DNA of 64,000 bases, taken from positions 4,594,585-4,658,584 of the forward strand of contig NZ_CP055156.1 in NCBI RefSeq assembly GCF_014217805.1, in the 5' to 3' direction. The notes below the pieces were generated by a model, which was given only the letters and a program-made list of their open reading frames with translations, was not told where the DNA came from and searched no databases. The stretch comes from Adhaeribacter swui (GTDB taxonomy: Bacteria; Bacteroidota; Bacteroidia; Cytophagales; Hymenobacteraceae). The translations under genes and the position numbers were made by a program. Below, one piece after another: positions 36,495 to 46,328 of this stretch. The first letter of the stretch is position 1, and each line of letters opens with the position of its first letter.

Positions 36495-37816
36495 AACAAG
36501 TAATACGATGGTTCCTGGTTCTGGCTTTAATTATTACCCAAGGGAACTACGCAAAAGCCCAAACTTACCCGGCAGATGCTAAAATCTACGTACAAACTTT
36601 AAAAAAGCTCACCGATGTAATGGTCCAGGATGTTACTGGTCCGTGTGCGGCTGCCCGGTATTATGCTTACGCCAACCTGGCTGCCTATGAAGTACAGAAC
36701 CAACAAGCGCATCCCATCCATTACGCTTCTTTACGGGGTTTATTGCGGGATTATCCGGAATTTGCCCCGGCCGGTAAGGGCAAATTGGTAAACGCCAATT
36801 TTGCGAGCGTTTACACCCTGCTCCGTATGGGTGAAGAATTACTGCCTTCGGGTTATTTACTGGAAGAACCCCGTAAATTGTTAGTGGCCGAAGCACAAAA
36901 GAAGCATCGTTTAAGCAAGGAAGCTGTTGATGCTTCGGTGGCGTACAGCGACCAGGTAGTAAAACAAATAATGCAGTATGCCGCTAAAGATAATTATTTA
37001 AAAACTACGGGCTTATTGCGGTATACGCCCTTAAACACCGCGAGTAGCTGGCAACCCACCCCGCCAGGGTATATGGAAGCCTACGAACCCCATTGGGGCA
37101 CTTTACGGCCTTTTATGCTGGATAGTGCCGCGCAATTTAAGCCTTTGCCCGCCGTACCTTACAGCGGACAAGCTGGCACGCCTTTCCATAAATTAGCCAT
37201 GGAAGTGCATGATGTAGTTAAAAACATGAACCAGGAGCAACACAACATTGCCAACTTCTGGGATTGCAATCCGTTTTTTCTGGTGCAGCAAGGCCACGTA
37301 AGTTACGGTACTAAAAAAATATCACCCGGCGGCCATTGGGTTGGTATTACCGGAATAGCTTGTCTTAAAAAACAGCTTTCTTTAGCCGAAACTATTCGCT
37401 GGCACACCTTGGTCGGTATTACCATGGCCGATGCTTTTATTTCGTGCTGGAATGAGAAGTACCGGAGCAACCGCATCCGGCCCGAAACTTTTATTAACAC
37501 CCACATCGACCGCAATTGGCGCTCTTTGTTGCAAACGCCCCCTTTTCCGGAATATACCAGTGGCCATAGCGTGGTATCGGCGGCCGTAGCTACCATTCTC
37601 ACGGCTTTAGCCGGCGAGAATTTCGCGTATACCGACACCGTAGAGGTGGAATTTGGTTTACCGGCCCGCCATTTCAGCTCGTTCCGGCAAGCCGCTCACG
37701 AAGCCGCGGTTTCGCGTTTGTACGGGGGCATACATTACCGCGATGCCGTAGACAATGGCTTTATCCAGGGTCAGCAAATAGGGGAGTTTGTATTACAAAA
37801 ACTAAAACTAGAGTAA
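36491..37816 (+). CDS. vanadium-dependent haloperoxidase / PAP2-fold secreted protein
   Basis: The 441-residue protein has a signal peptide (MKQVIRWFLVLALIITQGNYAKA) and the vanadate- or phosphate-binding motifs of the VHPO/PAP2 superfamily: KYRSNRIRPE, EYTSGHS with H359, and SRLYGGIHYRDA with H415. It either oxidises halides with peroxide or works as an acid phosphatase; the sequence alone cannot decide. It overlaps the upstream VCBS gene by 4 bases, so the two are coupled. The pairing with a VCBS/ASPIC protein and a SusC/D pair is recurrent in Bacteroidota as I recall. Confidence 0.85.
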   Translation: MKQVIRWFLVLALIITQGNYAKAQTYPADAKIYVQTLKKLTDVMVQDVTGPCAAARYYAYANLAAYEVQNQQAHPIHYASLRGLLRDYPEFAPAGKGKLVNANFASVYTLLRMGEELLPSGYLLEEPRKLLVAEAQKKHRLSKEAVDASVAYSDQVVKQIMQYAAKDNYLKTTGLLRYTPLNTASSWQPTPPGYMEAYEPHWGTLRPFMLDSAAQFKPLPAVPYSGQAGTPFHKLAMEVHDVVKNMNQEQHNIANFWDCNPFFLVQQGHVSYGTKKISPGGHWVGITGIACLKKQLSLAETIRWHTLVGITMADAFISCWNEKYRSNRIRPETFINTHIDRNWRSLLQTPPFPEYTSGHSVVSAAVATILTALAGENFAYTDTVEVEFGLPARHFSSFRQAAHEAAVSRLYGGIHYRDAVDNGFIQGQQIGEFVLQKLKLE

Positions 37817-38887
37817 CAAATAGATTAGATAGCTATCAAATAGACTAAAAACGTTGCCCGGGGTGATGTTCTCAATAGCAATACCGGAGAGACACCTCCA
37901 AATAAGAACGTTACCTCTATTTTTAATAAAGCCTAAGCAGCTTCAAATTTAAATTTCCAAAATAGCTTCCCGGTTATTTTACTTACATCACACTGCAGAA
38001 ATAAAATTTTAAAATCTACGTTTCTACCCGGCGTTGTGCCGCCGCTGTGTATCAGCAACGGCACAAATTAGGTAGATTATTTTGGATTATTTTAATTAAT
38101 TAAACTTAACCAAAGCCTGTGTTCTAAGTTTAGATGTAATCCGGTTGCTAAAATTTAAAAATCGTATTTAATTAAGAATAACCAACATCTGTAGTAGAAA
38201 CAACAAAAGACATTTTTCTTTAAAGTTAAACCGAACAAAACTTACCTGCTTTTTCTTTTCTTCTGTTACTCATGTAAGCTACCAACTAAGCATATACGGG
38301 TACTTTATAATCTTATAACTAGTCCGTAGTTGAAGGGGTAAATTTTAGGAATGCCTTTCACCCAGAAGTTATTACTCTAAAGCAGCCAAGCTTTCCTACA
38401 AATAAAAATATTTAAAAATTTTTTTACAATCGAGTATATAAACTATACGGGCTTTCTCTATTCAATCATAAAGCTATTACTATAATATAGCAGTTTATCT
38501 AACATGAGCGCAAAGATGCACCGATAGTTATTTTGAATTACAATTTAGCTTAATAGAGTAATCCTGATGCTAAAACTGTACTTTTCTGTAAAAATAAAAT
38601 TTTAAAAAAGGGTTCTTTTGTCTTAAATAAATTAAAGAGTTGCTCTTACTTAATTAGTATTTATTTAATAGCTTAAATATTATTCAATAGAATGTTAAAA
38701 TTTTACAATTAAAGTTCTTTATCTCGAATTTAATGCTATATTTATAACCATCTATTCTTTTCAAATGCTACTTTAATGACCTACTGCTGACCACCCGTAT
38801 GGGATGGTAGAATGCTGCTGAACCGGTATGTACCGGAGCCTATTATTGAATTACATTTTACTTATCAAACACCAAACAATCAAAGAA
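37817..38887. other. 1.07-kb gap before susC with an inverted repeat
   Basis: AT-rich and without a credible gene. Nested inverted repeats lie at 38023-38076: TCTACC/GGTAGA outside and TTGTGCCG/CGGCACAA inside. No T-tract follows, so it is not a clear terminator. The susC promoter is expected in the last 200 bases, but I could not match the consensus. No anti-sigma/ECF pair is nearby. Confidence 0.35.
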
Positions 38888-41800
38888 ATGAGAAAAAAAT
38901 TACTTCTTATTTCCTTTATGTTGTGCTGGCTAACCATGCATGCCATGGCCCAGGTTACCATTAAAGGAAAAGTAGTTGCTGCCGGTAATGAGCCCTTACC
39001 GGGGGTAAGTATCCTGGTTCAGGGCACCACGCAAGGTACAACAACAGATGCTAACGGGGATTACTCCCTGCAGGCGCCAGCTACCGGTACCTTGGTATTT
39101 TCTTACATCGGGTATTTGTCTAAAACGGTGGCCATTAACAACCAAGCTACCATTAATGTAACTCTAGAGGCAGATACCAAACAATTAAACGAGGTGGTAG
39201 TAACGGCTTTGGGTATTCAGCGCGAGAAAAAAGCCTTGGGGTACTCGGTTACCGAAGTAGGTGGCGAAAATTTGACCCAAGCCCGGGAAAATAACCTGTC
39301 CAATGCTTTATCCGGTAGAGTAGCCGGGGTAAACGTAAGTGGGGTAGCATCCGGTCCAGCCGGTTCTTCGCGGGTAGTAATCCGGGGTAACAAGTCGCTG
39401 CAAGGTAATAACCAGCCATTGTATGTGGTAGATGGTATCCCGATGGACAACTCTAACTTTGGCCAGGCCGGGGTTTGGGGTGGCGTTGACCGCGGCGATG
39501 GCATGGCCAGCATTAACCCCGACGATATTGAATCTATTTCGGTGTTAAAAGGTGCGAGCGCCGCAGCGCTTTATGGTGCCCGGGCAGCTAACGGCGTTAT
39601 TAACATCACTACTAAAAAAGGTACTAAAAGAAAAGGTATTGGGGTAGAGTATAACTCTAACTTTGTTATGGAAAGCATTAACAACCAAACCGACTTACAA
39701 AAAGAATACGGTAGTGGTAACTACGTGCGCTCTAACCCGAACGACCCAACCTCCGGGTTTGTAGCCTCCAAACCAACCAGTGCGCAACAAGCTTACAATT
39801 GGGGTGATGTTTCCTGGGGCCCGCGGTTTGATGGTAGCCCGGTAATTCAGTTTGATGGCGTAACCCGGCCATATTCCTACACCGGCGATAATTGGAAACG
39901 TTTTTACGAAACTGGTTCGGCCTGGACCAATACCCTTTCCTTAACGGGTGGTGGCGATAATCAAACATTCCGTTTTTCCGTATCGGATTTGCGGAGTAAA
40001 TCTACTATGCCCAATTCTAGCTTCGACCGCTTAAACATGTCTTTAGCTACTGACGGTAGATTTGGTAAAAAATTAACTTTCAATGCCAAAGTGCTGTATT
40101 CCCACGAAGATGCCGACAACCGGCCGTGGTTATCAGATTCGCCGAACAACGCATTTCAGTCGATTTACCGGATGCCCGGTAACTACAATGTACTAGACTA
40201 CAAAGGTGATCCAAATAAATTAGGCGCTATTCCAGCCAATACAGATCCTGCTTTGCTGAGCATTTGGGGTAAAGCTGTGGGCGAAGAATTTCAGCAATCT
40301 AATAACCCATGGGGCCAGAACCCTTACTGGGTTGCCTATCAAGTATCTGTAGATGATGTGCGCGACCGGATTATTCCTTCGGCGCAATTGCGGTATAATC
40401 TCACCGATTACTTATACATTTCCGGCCGGGCTGGTATGGACTGGTTTACCCGTCGCGACCAACAAATAGTGCCCCAAGGTACCGGCCACACACGTGGTGG
40501 TTCCATGAACGAAGGGGAAGACCGAGTGCGGGAAATAAACCTGGAATCTATCCTGGGCTTCGATAAAACCTTTGGTAAAATTGGGGTAAATGCTTTTGTA
40601 GGTGCTAATCGCATGCGTCGGAGCAGCGAGCGGTTAAATTTAAATGGTAATGGTTTTAACGTTCCTTTCGAACACTTTATTAATAATGCAGCAACCCGTA
40701 CCTATGATTTCGGCTACTCCGAATCAGGTATTAACTCTATTTTTGCTTCAGCAGAAATTAGCTTTAATGAATATCTGTATTTAACAGGTACCATGCGGAA
40801 AGATTGGTTCTCAGTTTTAAATCCGAATATCAATGATATTACCTATCCTTCCATTGGTGCTAGTTTTGTATTTACCGATGCATTTTCTACAATGCCGGCA
40901 TGGCTTAGCTTTGGTAAAATACGGGCCTCTTGGGCCCAAGTGGGTAACGTAACCGTAGGACCTTACCAAACAAATAACACCTATTCTTTATTGGGCGCAA
41001 CCCATTTGGGTCGACCCATGGCTTCCTTTTCTACTGCTGGTGGCAACAATGGTTCTATTCCTAACCCCGACCTTTTACCATTAACTTCTACCGAAATTGA
41101 GGTAGGTACTGATTTGCGCTTTTTGCAAGACCGTTTAGGCGTTGAATTTACCTACTACCATCAAAAAACTACGAACGACATCCTGAACGCTACTATCTCC
41201 CGTGCATCTGGATTTGGATCTACGTTAGTGAACGTGGGTGAACTGGAAAATAAAGGGATTGAAGTATTACTAAACGCAACCCCGGTTAGAGGTGCTTTCA
41301 CCTGGGATGCTTCCTTAAACTTTGCTCGTAACCGCAATAAGGTTATTAAATTAATTGAAGGTAATGATGAATTAATCGTGGAAGAGCCTCGCACCAGGAC
41401 TGTGTTCGTTAAACACATCGTGGAACAACCTTTTGGTGAATTAACCGGTTGGGTACAAAAGAAATCTCCCGATGGGCAGTTAGTATTTGAAGCCAACGGT
41501 GCTCCGGTACAATCCGACAAAATGGAAATTATCGGTAATGGTTTAGCTGATTGGACGGGTGGTTTTAATAACTCCTTCTCCTTTAAAAACTTTAACCTGG
41601 GAGTGCTGGTGGATTTTAAATTGGGTGGCGATATTTACTCCGGTACGAACGTGCGCTTAACCCAGTGGGGCTTACATAAGCAAACTTTACAAGGCCGGGA
41701 AGGTCAACCTCCTTTAACCGTATCAGGTGTAACTCAAAATGGTACCGACGCGGCCGGCAATCCAATTTATGAGCAATTCTCTAAAACCTTAACGCCGCAA

Positions 41801-42103
41801 GAAGCGCAAAATTACTGGAACCAATTAGGCGAAAGAGCCCAGGACCGGTTCGTATACGATGCTTCTTTTGCGAAACTGCGCCAGTTAACTTTTGGCTACA
41901 ACTTCCCACAGTCTATTTTAAAGAAAACGCCTTTCCAAAGCTTAAGCCTTTCTTTTGTAGGTCGTAACCTAGCCATTCTCTGGAAGAAAACCGACAACAT
42001 TGATCCGGAATCCAGCTACTCCAGCGGTAATGGTCAAGGTTTGGATTACTTCGGTATGCCCCGTTCGCGGAGCTACGGTTTTAACTTGCGGGTAGGATTT
42101 TGA
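38888..42103 (+). CDS. SusC/RagA-family TonB-linked outer membrane transporter
   Basis: The 1071-residue protein imports glycans or peptides bound by its SusD partner, powered by TonB. A signal peptide (MRKKLLLISFMLCWLTMHAMA) precedes a carboxypeptidase-like domain (VTIKGKVVAAGNEPLPGVSI to about residue 100), the plug (NLSNALSGRVAGVNVSG, VVIRGNKSLQGNNQPLYVVD) and the beta-barrel with an aromatic end (YGFNLRVGF). The ATG at 38888 is used, as the upstream ATG (38828) would bury the signal peptide. No N-terminal signalling domain, so no direct ECF regulation is expected. SusD follows after 23 bases. Confidence 0.93.
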   Translation: MRKKLLLISFMLCWLTMHAMAQVTIKGKVVAAGNEPLPGVSILVQGTTQGTTTDANGDYSLQAPATGTLVFSYIGYLSKTVAINNQATINVTLEADTKQLNEVVVTALGIQREKKALGYSVTEVGGENLTQARENNLSNALSGRVAGVNVSGVASGPAGSSRVVIRGNKSLQGNNQPLYVVDGIPMDNSNFGQAGVWGGVDRGDGMASINPDDIESISVLKGASAAALYGARAANGVINITTKKGTKRKGIGVEYNSNFVMESINNQTDLQKEYGSGNYVRSNPNDPTSGFVASKPTSAQQAYNWGDVSWGPRFDGSPVIQFDGVTRPYSYTGDNWKRFYETGSAWTNTLSLTGGGDNQTFRFSVSDLRSKSTMPNSSFDRLNMSLATDGRFGKKLTFNAKVLYSHEDADNRPWLSDSPNNAFQSIYRMPGNYNVLDYKGDPNKLGAIPANTDPALLSIWGKAVGEEFQQSNNPWGQNPYWVAYQVSVDDVRDRIIPSAQLRYNLTDYLYISGRAGMDWFTRRDQQIVPQGTGHTRGGSMNEGEDRVREINLESILGFDKTFGKIGVNAFVGANRMRRSSERLNLNGNGFNVPFEHFINNAATRTYDFGYSESGINSIFASAEISFNEYLYLTGTMRKDWFSVLNPNINDITYPSIGASFVFTDAFSTMPAWLSFGKIRASWAQVGNVTVGPYQTNNTYSLLGATHLGRPMASFSTAGGNNGSIPNPDLLPLTSTEIEVGTDLRFLQDRLGVEFTYYHQKTTNDILNATISRASGFGSTLVNVGELENKGIEVLLNATPVRGAFTWDASLNFARNRNKVIKLIEGNDELIVEEPRTRTVFVKHIVEQPFGELTGWVQKKSPDGQLVFEANGAPVQSDKMEIIGNGLADWTGGFNNSFSFKNFNLGVLVDFKLGGDIYSGTNVRLTQWGLHKQTLQGREGQPPLTVSGVTQNGTDAAGNPIYEQFSKTLTPQEAQNYWNQLGERAQDRFVYDASFAKLRQLTFGYNFPQSILKKTPFQSLSLSFVGRNLAILWKKTDNIDPESSYSSGNGQGLDYFGMPRSRSYGFNLRVGF

Positions 42104-42126
42104 TGAACTAAAAAGTAAAAACAAAA

Positions 42127-43737
42127 ATGAAACACATACATAAAATTATTTTAGGCGCCATGGGGTTGGTAGTGCCCCTGGCTGGCTGCGATACCGATGA
42201 GTTGCATAATTTAAACGTGAACCCGCAAGCCGTAAACCAGATTGATTTAAATTACCTTTTTACGGCTTCGGAGTTGGGTATTGCTTCTAACGGTTCGGCT
42301 GGCGATAACCGGTTTATCGATTGGCGAACCAACATCGGGATGACCGCCTATGCCATACAGCATCTGGCAAATGCCGGTGGCGGTATTGCGCCCGGCGATA
42401 AGTACACCGATAACTTTGAAACGGCTTCGGCTCCTTTTGAATTTACCTACAACGACCAGTTAAAAAACATTGCTGAAATTTTAAAACAAACTGGTCCGGG
42501 TGGTTTTGCCGAAGGAAAGTATCAGAATTTACGGAATGCTTCCCGGATTTTACGCGCCTTTAGCTTTCATCGGTTAACCGACTTTTACGGCAACGTTCCT
42601 TACTTTGAAGCCAACCAAGGTATGGAAGGAATTTTCTTTCCTAAATACGATAAGCAATCGGCTATTTACGCCGATTTATTAAAAGAACTGGACGAAGCCG
42701 CCACTGCTTTAAATGCCTCTAACCCTGACGAAGGATTTTCGAAATCGGATTTTATTTACGAAGGCGATATTGCTAAATGGAAAAGATGGGGCTACTCACT
42801 GATGTTACGCTTAGCTATGCGCGTTTCTAACGTTAACCCCGATCTGGCAAAGCAATATGTTACCAAAGCGGTAGCGGGTGGCGTATTTACCAGCAACGCC
42901 GACAATGTGTGGGTAAAAATGGGCACCGGACCCAGCCAATGGATTAACCAAAACGGTATTTCGCGGGCCTTTTATCCGGGCGATGGCGGACAGCCTTCTT
43001 ACTTAAGCAAAACTTTAGTTGATTTTCTGAAGGGTGCTAATCCAAACTCGGTAGCAGATGATGATCCGCGGTTAATGATTTTAAGTGGCGGTATTGCCGA
43101 TTGGTCCGCTGCCGAGTGGAAACCCATTAACACCGACCCATTAGCCCAAAAAGGCATGCCCAACGGATTTGACCAGAGTGGCCTGGATGCTTTAGAAGGT
43201 AAACCCGTAGATCAGGCAAAAACCTATTCGCGAATTAACTTTTTAATGCTGCAACTGGATGACCCATATATGATTATGAACTACGGCGAAGTAGAATTGC
43301 TGTTGGCCGAAGCTTTGGAAAGAGGAATTGGTACCGGCATATCCGGCTCGGCCGCGGACCATTACAATGCCGGGGTAAAAGCTTCTATGCAAATGTATAC
43401 TCCTTACGATGCTTCGCTTACAGTTTCGGATGCCGCCGTAGCCACCTACCTGAATGCGTACCCTTATGGAGTAACAAAAGGCAATTTACCAATGATTTAC
43501 GAGCAGTTGTGGGTAAACAAATTCTTTAACTGGTGGGAAGCCTGGTCTGACTGGAGAAGAACCGAATATCCGCAGTTAACCCCGGTTAATTACCAGGGCA
43601 ACGTAACCAACGGCACAATACCGGTGCGGTTAAAATACCCATCTACCGAAGCGGCTGGTAACCAAAATTACACCACTGGCGCTACTAAACCCGATACCTA
43701 CACCACCAAAGTTTGGTGGGATGGCGGTACCGAATAG
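42127..43737 (+). CDS. SusD/RagB-family outer membrane lipoprotein (SusD-like type 2)
   Basis: The 536-residue lipoprotein binds the substrate on the cell surface and caps its SusC partner. The lipobox VPLAGC puts the lipid-bearing cysteine at residue 21. The TPR-like helical core includes NASRILRAFSFHRLTDFYGN, YADLLKELDEAATAL, WKRWGYSLMLRLAMRVS and NYGEVELLLAEALERG. It matches the SusD/RagB branch usually called SusD-like_2. It follows susC in the same operon, and is closed by a terminator. Confidence 0.93.
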   Translation: MKHIHKIILGAMGLVVPLAGCDTDELHNLNVNPQAVNQIDLNYLFTASELGIASNGSAGDNRFIDWRTNIGMTAYAIQHLANAGGGIAPGDKYTDNFETASAPFEFTYNDQLKNIAEILKQTGPGGFAEGKYQNLRNASRILRAFSFHRLTDFYGNVPYFEANQGMEGIFFPKYDKQSAIYADLLKELDEAATALNASNPDEGFSKSDFIYEGDIAKWKRWGYSLMLRLAMRVSNVNPDLAKQYVTKAVAGGVFTSNADNVWVKMGTGPSQWINQNGISRAFYPGDGGQPSYLSKTLVDFLKGANPNSVADDDPRLMILSGGIADWSAAEWKPINTDPLAQKGMPNGFDQSGLDALEGKPVDQAKTYSRINFLMLQLDDPYMIMNYGEVELLLAEALERGIGTGISGSAADHYNAGVKASMQMYTPYDASLTVSDAAVATYLNAYPYGVTKGNLPMIYEQLWVNKFFNWWEAWSDWRRTEYPQLTPVNYQGNVTNGTIPVRLKYPSTEAAGNQNYTTGATKPDTYTTKVWWDGGTE

Positions 43738-43756
43738 CTAATTTTTAAAAAATACG

Positions 43757-43787
43757 AAAGGCTCTGAAGTGATTCAGGGCCTTTTTT
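43757..43787 (+). terminator. Rho-independent terminator of the susCD operon
   Basis: AAAGGCTCTGAA and TTCAGGGCCTTT form a stem with a GTGA loop and TTTTTT after it, 20 bases past the susD stop. It separates susCD from the CE15 gene, which therefore has its own promoter. Confidence 0.85.
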
Positions 43788-43859
43788 ATTGGTAATAGTA
43801 ATGCTAGAAAAATGTTGGAGTGATGATGTAACGATGGTGTAATGATATTGGAACAAGGC

Positions 43860-43886
43860 TGGCACGAGTGTGGATGCTCGCGATAA
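43860..43886. repeat. solo end of the 145-bp palindromic repeat
   Basis: GCACGAGTGTGGATGCTCGC followed by GATA matches one terminal hairpin of the repeat found at 47203, 61104 and 62337. The rest of the element is missing or unrecognisable. The surrounding 43788-44268 gap has no gene. Confidence 0.5.
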
Positions 43887-44268
43887 AACTAGATTGATGC
43901 TCCTGCAAGTAAATCTACTCCGGCTAAAAGCTGATATAGTTTCTCGCCCGAGAAAAATTTAATTATAATTACCAATCCCACTTATTTAGGACGCCCAAAT
44001 TTTTAAAAGTTCTTCTTTTTAATTCCTTTTTATTCGCGCTGATTTCTTTAAAAATCAAGTATATTCACGATTCTTCAGGAGAAGCAATGCGGTGAACCAG
44101 GGCATTTATTCTTCTATTATTTCAAAGCTCATTTTTTAAAATTTTAAATTTTAGAAAGTTTTAGATAAGTAAAAAACGCTGTGCCGTTATTGCCATTACT
44201 TACTCTATTTTACTTTAATCACCTAAAACTATAGTTGCAGCTAAACCCAAAACTCTATTATTAACTTT

Positions 44269-45819
44269 ATGAAAAAATTAGGTTACCTGTTATTTGTTTT
44301 TGCCTTTTCCGCGGCTTCGGCTCAAAATAGGGTTGCTACTAACGCGGCTAATTTACCCCAGCCGGTAAACTTTACTACGGAGCAGGACCACCAAAACATG
44401 ATGCAGCAGTTGGGCATTAAAGCGCTGCGGCCCGGCCCCAGCGGCGACGAATCGGCGCCAAACCACGCCAACTACGACGAAGCTTTGGCAAACCCATACC
44501 CCAACTTACCGGAAGTTTTAACTTTAAAAAACGGTAAAAAAGTAACCACGCCCGAACAATGGTGGAAGCAACGCCGCCCGGAGATTATCGAAGATTTTGA
44601 AAAAGAGGTAGTGGGGAGAGTACCTAAAAAAGTACCTAAGGTAAACTGGAAAGTGCTGATTAACGAACGCGAAGTAGTAGGCTGGACGCCGGTAATAGCC
44701 AAGCAACTAGTAGGGCAGGTAGATAACAGCGAGTACCCCTTACTGGAAGTAAATATTGCCATGACGGTAGTGACCCCCGCCAATGCTAAAGGCCCGGTAC
44801 CGGTATTAATGATGTTTAGCCGCAGCGCTTTGCCTGCGCCGGCGCAACCACCCAAAGAAAGTCTGGAGAAAATTAACAATGCTTTAAAAGACTTACTGGT
44901 TAAAAGCGATCCGTCGTTAAAGGCTATTTTCGAGCAATATCCGGCTTATACGCCCATTCCGGCGGCTGTTCCGTCGGGTTTCCCAATGGGGACGCCGGCC
45001 GGCGATCCGCCTACGCCTAACCAATTACTAGCGGCAGGTTGGGGCTATGTGTTGATTGAGCCCGGCAGCATTCAGGCTGATAACGGGGCGGGTTTAACCA
45101 AAGGCATTATTGGTTTAGTAAACAAAGGCCAACCACGTAAACCCGACGACTGGGGCGCTTTGCGGGCCTGGGCCTGGGGAGCTTCGCGCGGCTTAGATTA
45201 CTTAGAAACTGATCCGGCCGTAGACGCAAAAAAAGTAGGCATCGAAGGCGTATCGCGGTACGGAAAAGCAGCTTTGGTAGCGCAAGCCTTTGACCAACGC
45301 TTTGCCTTGGGTTTAATTGGTTCGGCGGGAGAGGGCGGTACCAAGTTGCACCGCCGTAATTTTGGCGAAGCAGTGGAGAACCTAACTGCCAGCGGCGAAT
45401 ACCATTGGATGGCGGGAAATTTTTTAAAATACGGCGCGTCGCAGTCTAGCTTTGGCAGTAAAAATGCCAACGATATTCCCGTGGATGCCCACCAACTCAT
45501 CGCTTTGTGTGCCCCGCGACCTACCTTTATCAGCTACGGCATTCCCGAAAAAGGCGATTCGAAGTGGCTCGATCAGCAAGGTAGTTTTATGGCCACGGTA
45601 GCCGCCGGACCCGTATTTCGCTTACTCGGCGCTCGCGATCTGGGCGTAACCGAAAGTTATAAAACGGCCAAAATGCCCAGCGTGAACATGGATATGCTGG
45701 ATGGGGAATTAGCCTGGCGCCAACACGATGGCGGCCACACCGATGCACCCAACATCAAGTACTTTATTCCGTGGGCCAATAAAATGCTCTGTTATAAGTC
45801 TTTAACCGCTAACCGGTAA
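44269..45819 (+). CDS. CE15 glucuronoyl esterase-like protein
   Basis: The 516-residue esterase cuts the ester bond between lignin alcohols and glucuronic acid on xylan. A signal peptide (MKKLGYLLFVFAFSAASA) exports it. The alpha/beta-hydrolase core has S329 in GVSRYGKAA, where most CE15 members have G-C/H-S-R-x-G-K, then SAGEGGTKLHRRNFGEA, and H490 in DGGHTDAP. Length is usual. It follows the susCD operon after a terminator and about 480 bases, suggesting the locus acts on hemicellulose. Confidence 0.85.
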   Translation: MKKLGYLLFVFAFSAASAQNRVATNAANLPQPVNFTTEQDHQNMMQQLGIKALRPGPSGDESAPNHANYDEALANPYPNLPEVLTLKNGKKVTTPEQWWKQRRPEIIEDFEKEVVGRVPKKVPKVNWKVLINEREVVGWTPVIAKQLVGQVDNSEYPLLEVNIAMTVVTPANAKGPVPVLMMFSRSALPAPAQPPKESLEKINNALKDLLVKSDPSLKAIFEQYPAYTPIPAAVPSGFPMGTPAGDPPTPNQLLAAGWGYVLIEPGSIQADNGAGLTKGIIGLVNKGQPRKPDDWGALRAWAWGASRGLDYLETDPAVDAKKVGIEGVSRYGKAALVAQAFDQRFALGLIGSAGEGGTKLHRRNFGEAVENLTASGEYHWMAGNFLKYGASQSSFGSKNANDIPVDAHQLIALCAPRPTFISYGIPEKGDSKWLDQQGSFMATVAAGPVFRLLGARDLGVTESYKTAKMPSVNMDMLDGELAWRQHDGGHTDAPNIKYFIPWANKMLCYKSLTANR

Positions 45820-45834
45820 ATTAAGAAAATTTAA

Positions 45835-45874
45835 AAAAAGGCGCTCCGGAACTTCCCGGTAGCGCCTTGTTTTA
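45835..45874 (+). terminator. Rho-independent terminator of the CE15 gene
   Basis: AAGGCGCTCCGG pairs with CCCGGTAGCGCCTT, followed by GTTTT. It begins 16 bases past the stop. Confidence 0.8.
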
Positions 45875-46328
45875 AATCAGATGGAGGTGGATGTTCTGCT
45901 TTTTTTAACTTAAATAATGTGCGTATGAAATTAGCATTTTTATACTCTAAGAATAAATAACAACAAGAAATATAAGCTTCTAATTATAAGATTTTTTGTA
46001 GCCATGAGTGGTGTCCTCACTACTCATTTTTTTCTAAATTACTCTTGATCTAAAGCCGTTGCTAGCACTTGTAAATTATAAATTTTAAAAATTAGAACAG
46101 TTCCGTTCAGTAGTGTAGTTGCTTGAGCGTGGAAGCTGCATTGATGATTTTATTTAAATAGAAGTACCTGCTGCGGGAACACGCCAAAATTAATGCATTC
46201 AAATTTCTGATATTGGTAGTAAGGATACTACTGATATTGGTTTTGTCAATATCACTCCGAATGCAAATCGGCCGCGTTTATCGTATACCTAACATCCGAA
46301 TATAGAACATCGAATTTTCAGTCAAAAA
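45875..46328. other. 455-bp gap between converging genes
   Basis: AT-rich, with TTTTAAAAATT palindromes. No coding sequence, and no copy of the repeat families. Nothing else seen. Confidence 0.3.

Noticed and set aside
38023-38076. Inverted repeat with GTTGTGC and GCACAA before susC, considered as an attC site
   Set aside because: The cores are in the wrong order on both strands (GTT core first, AAC core last), and no cassette-like gene adjoins it.
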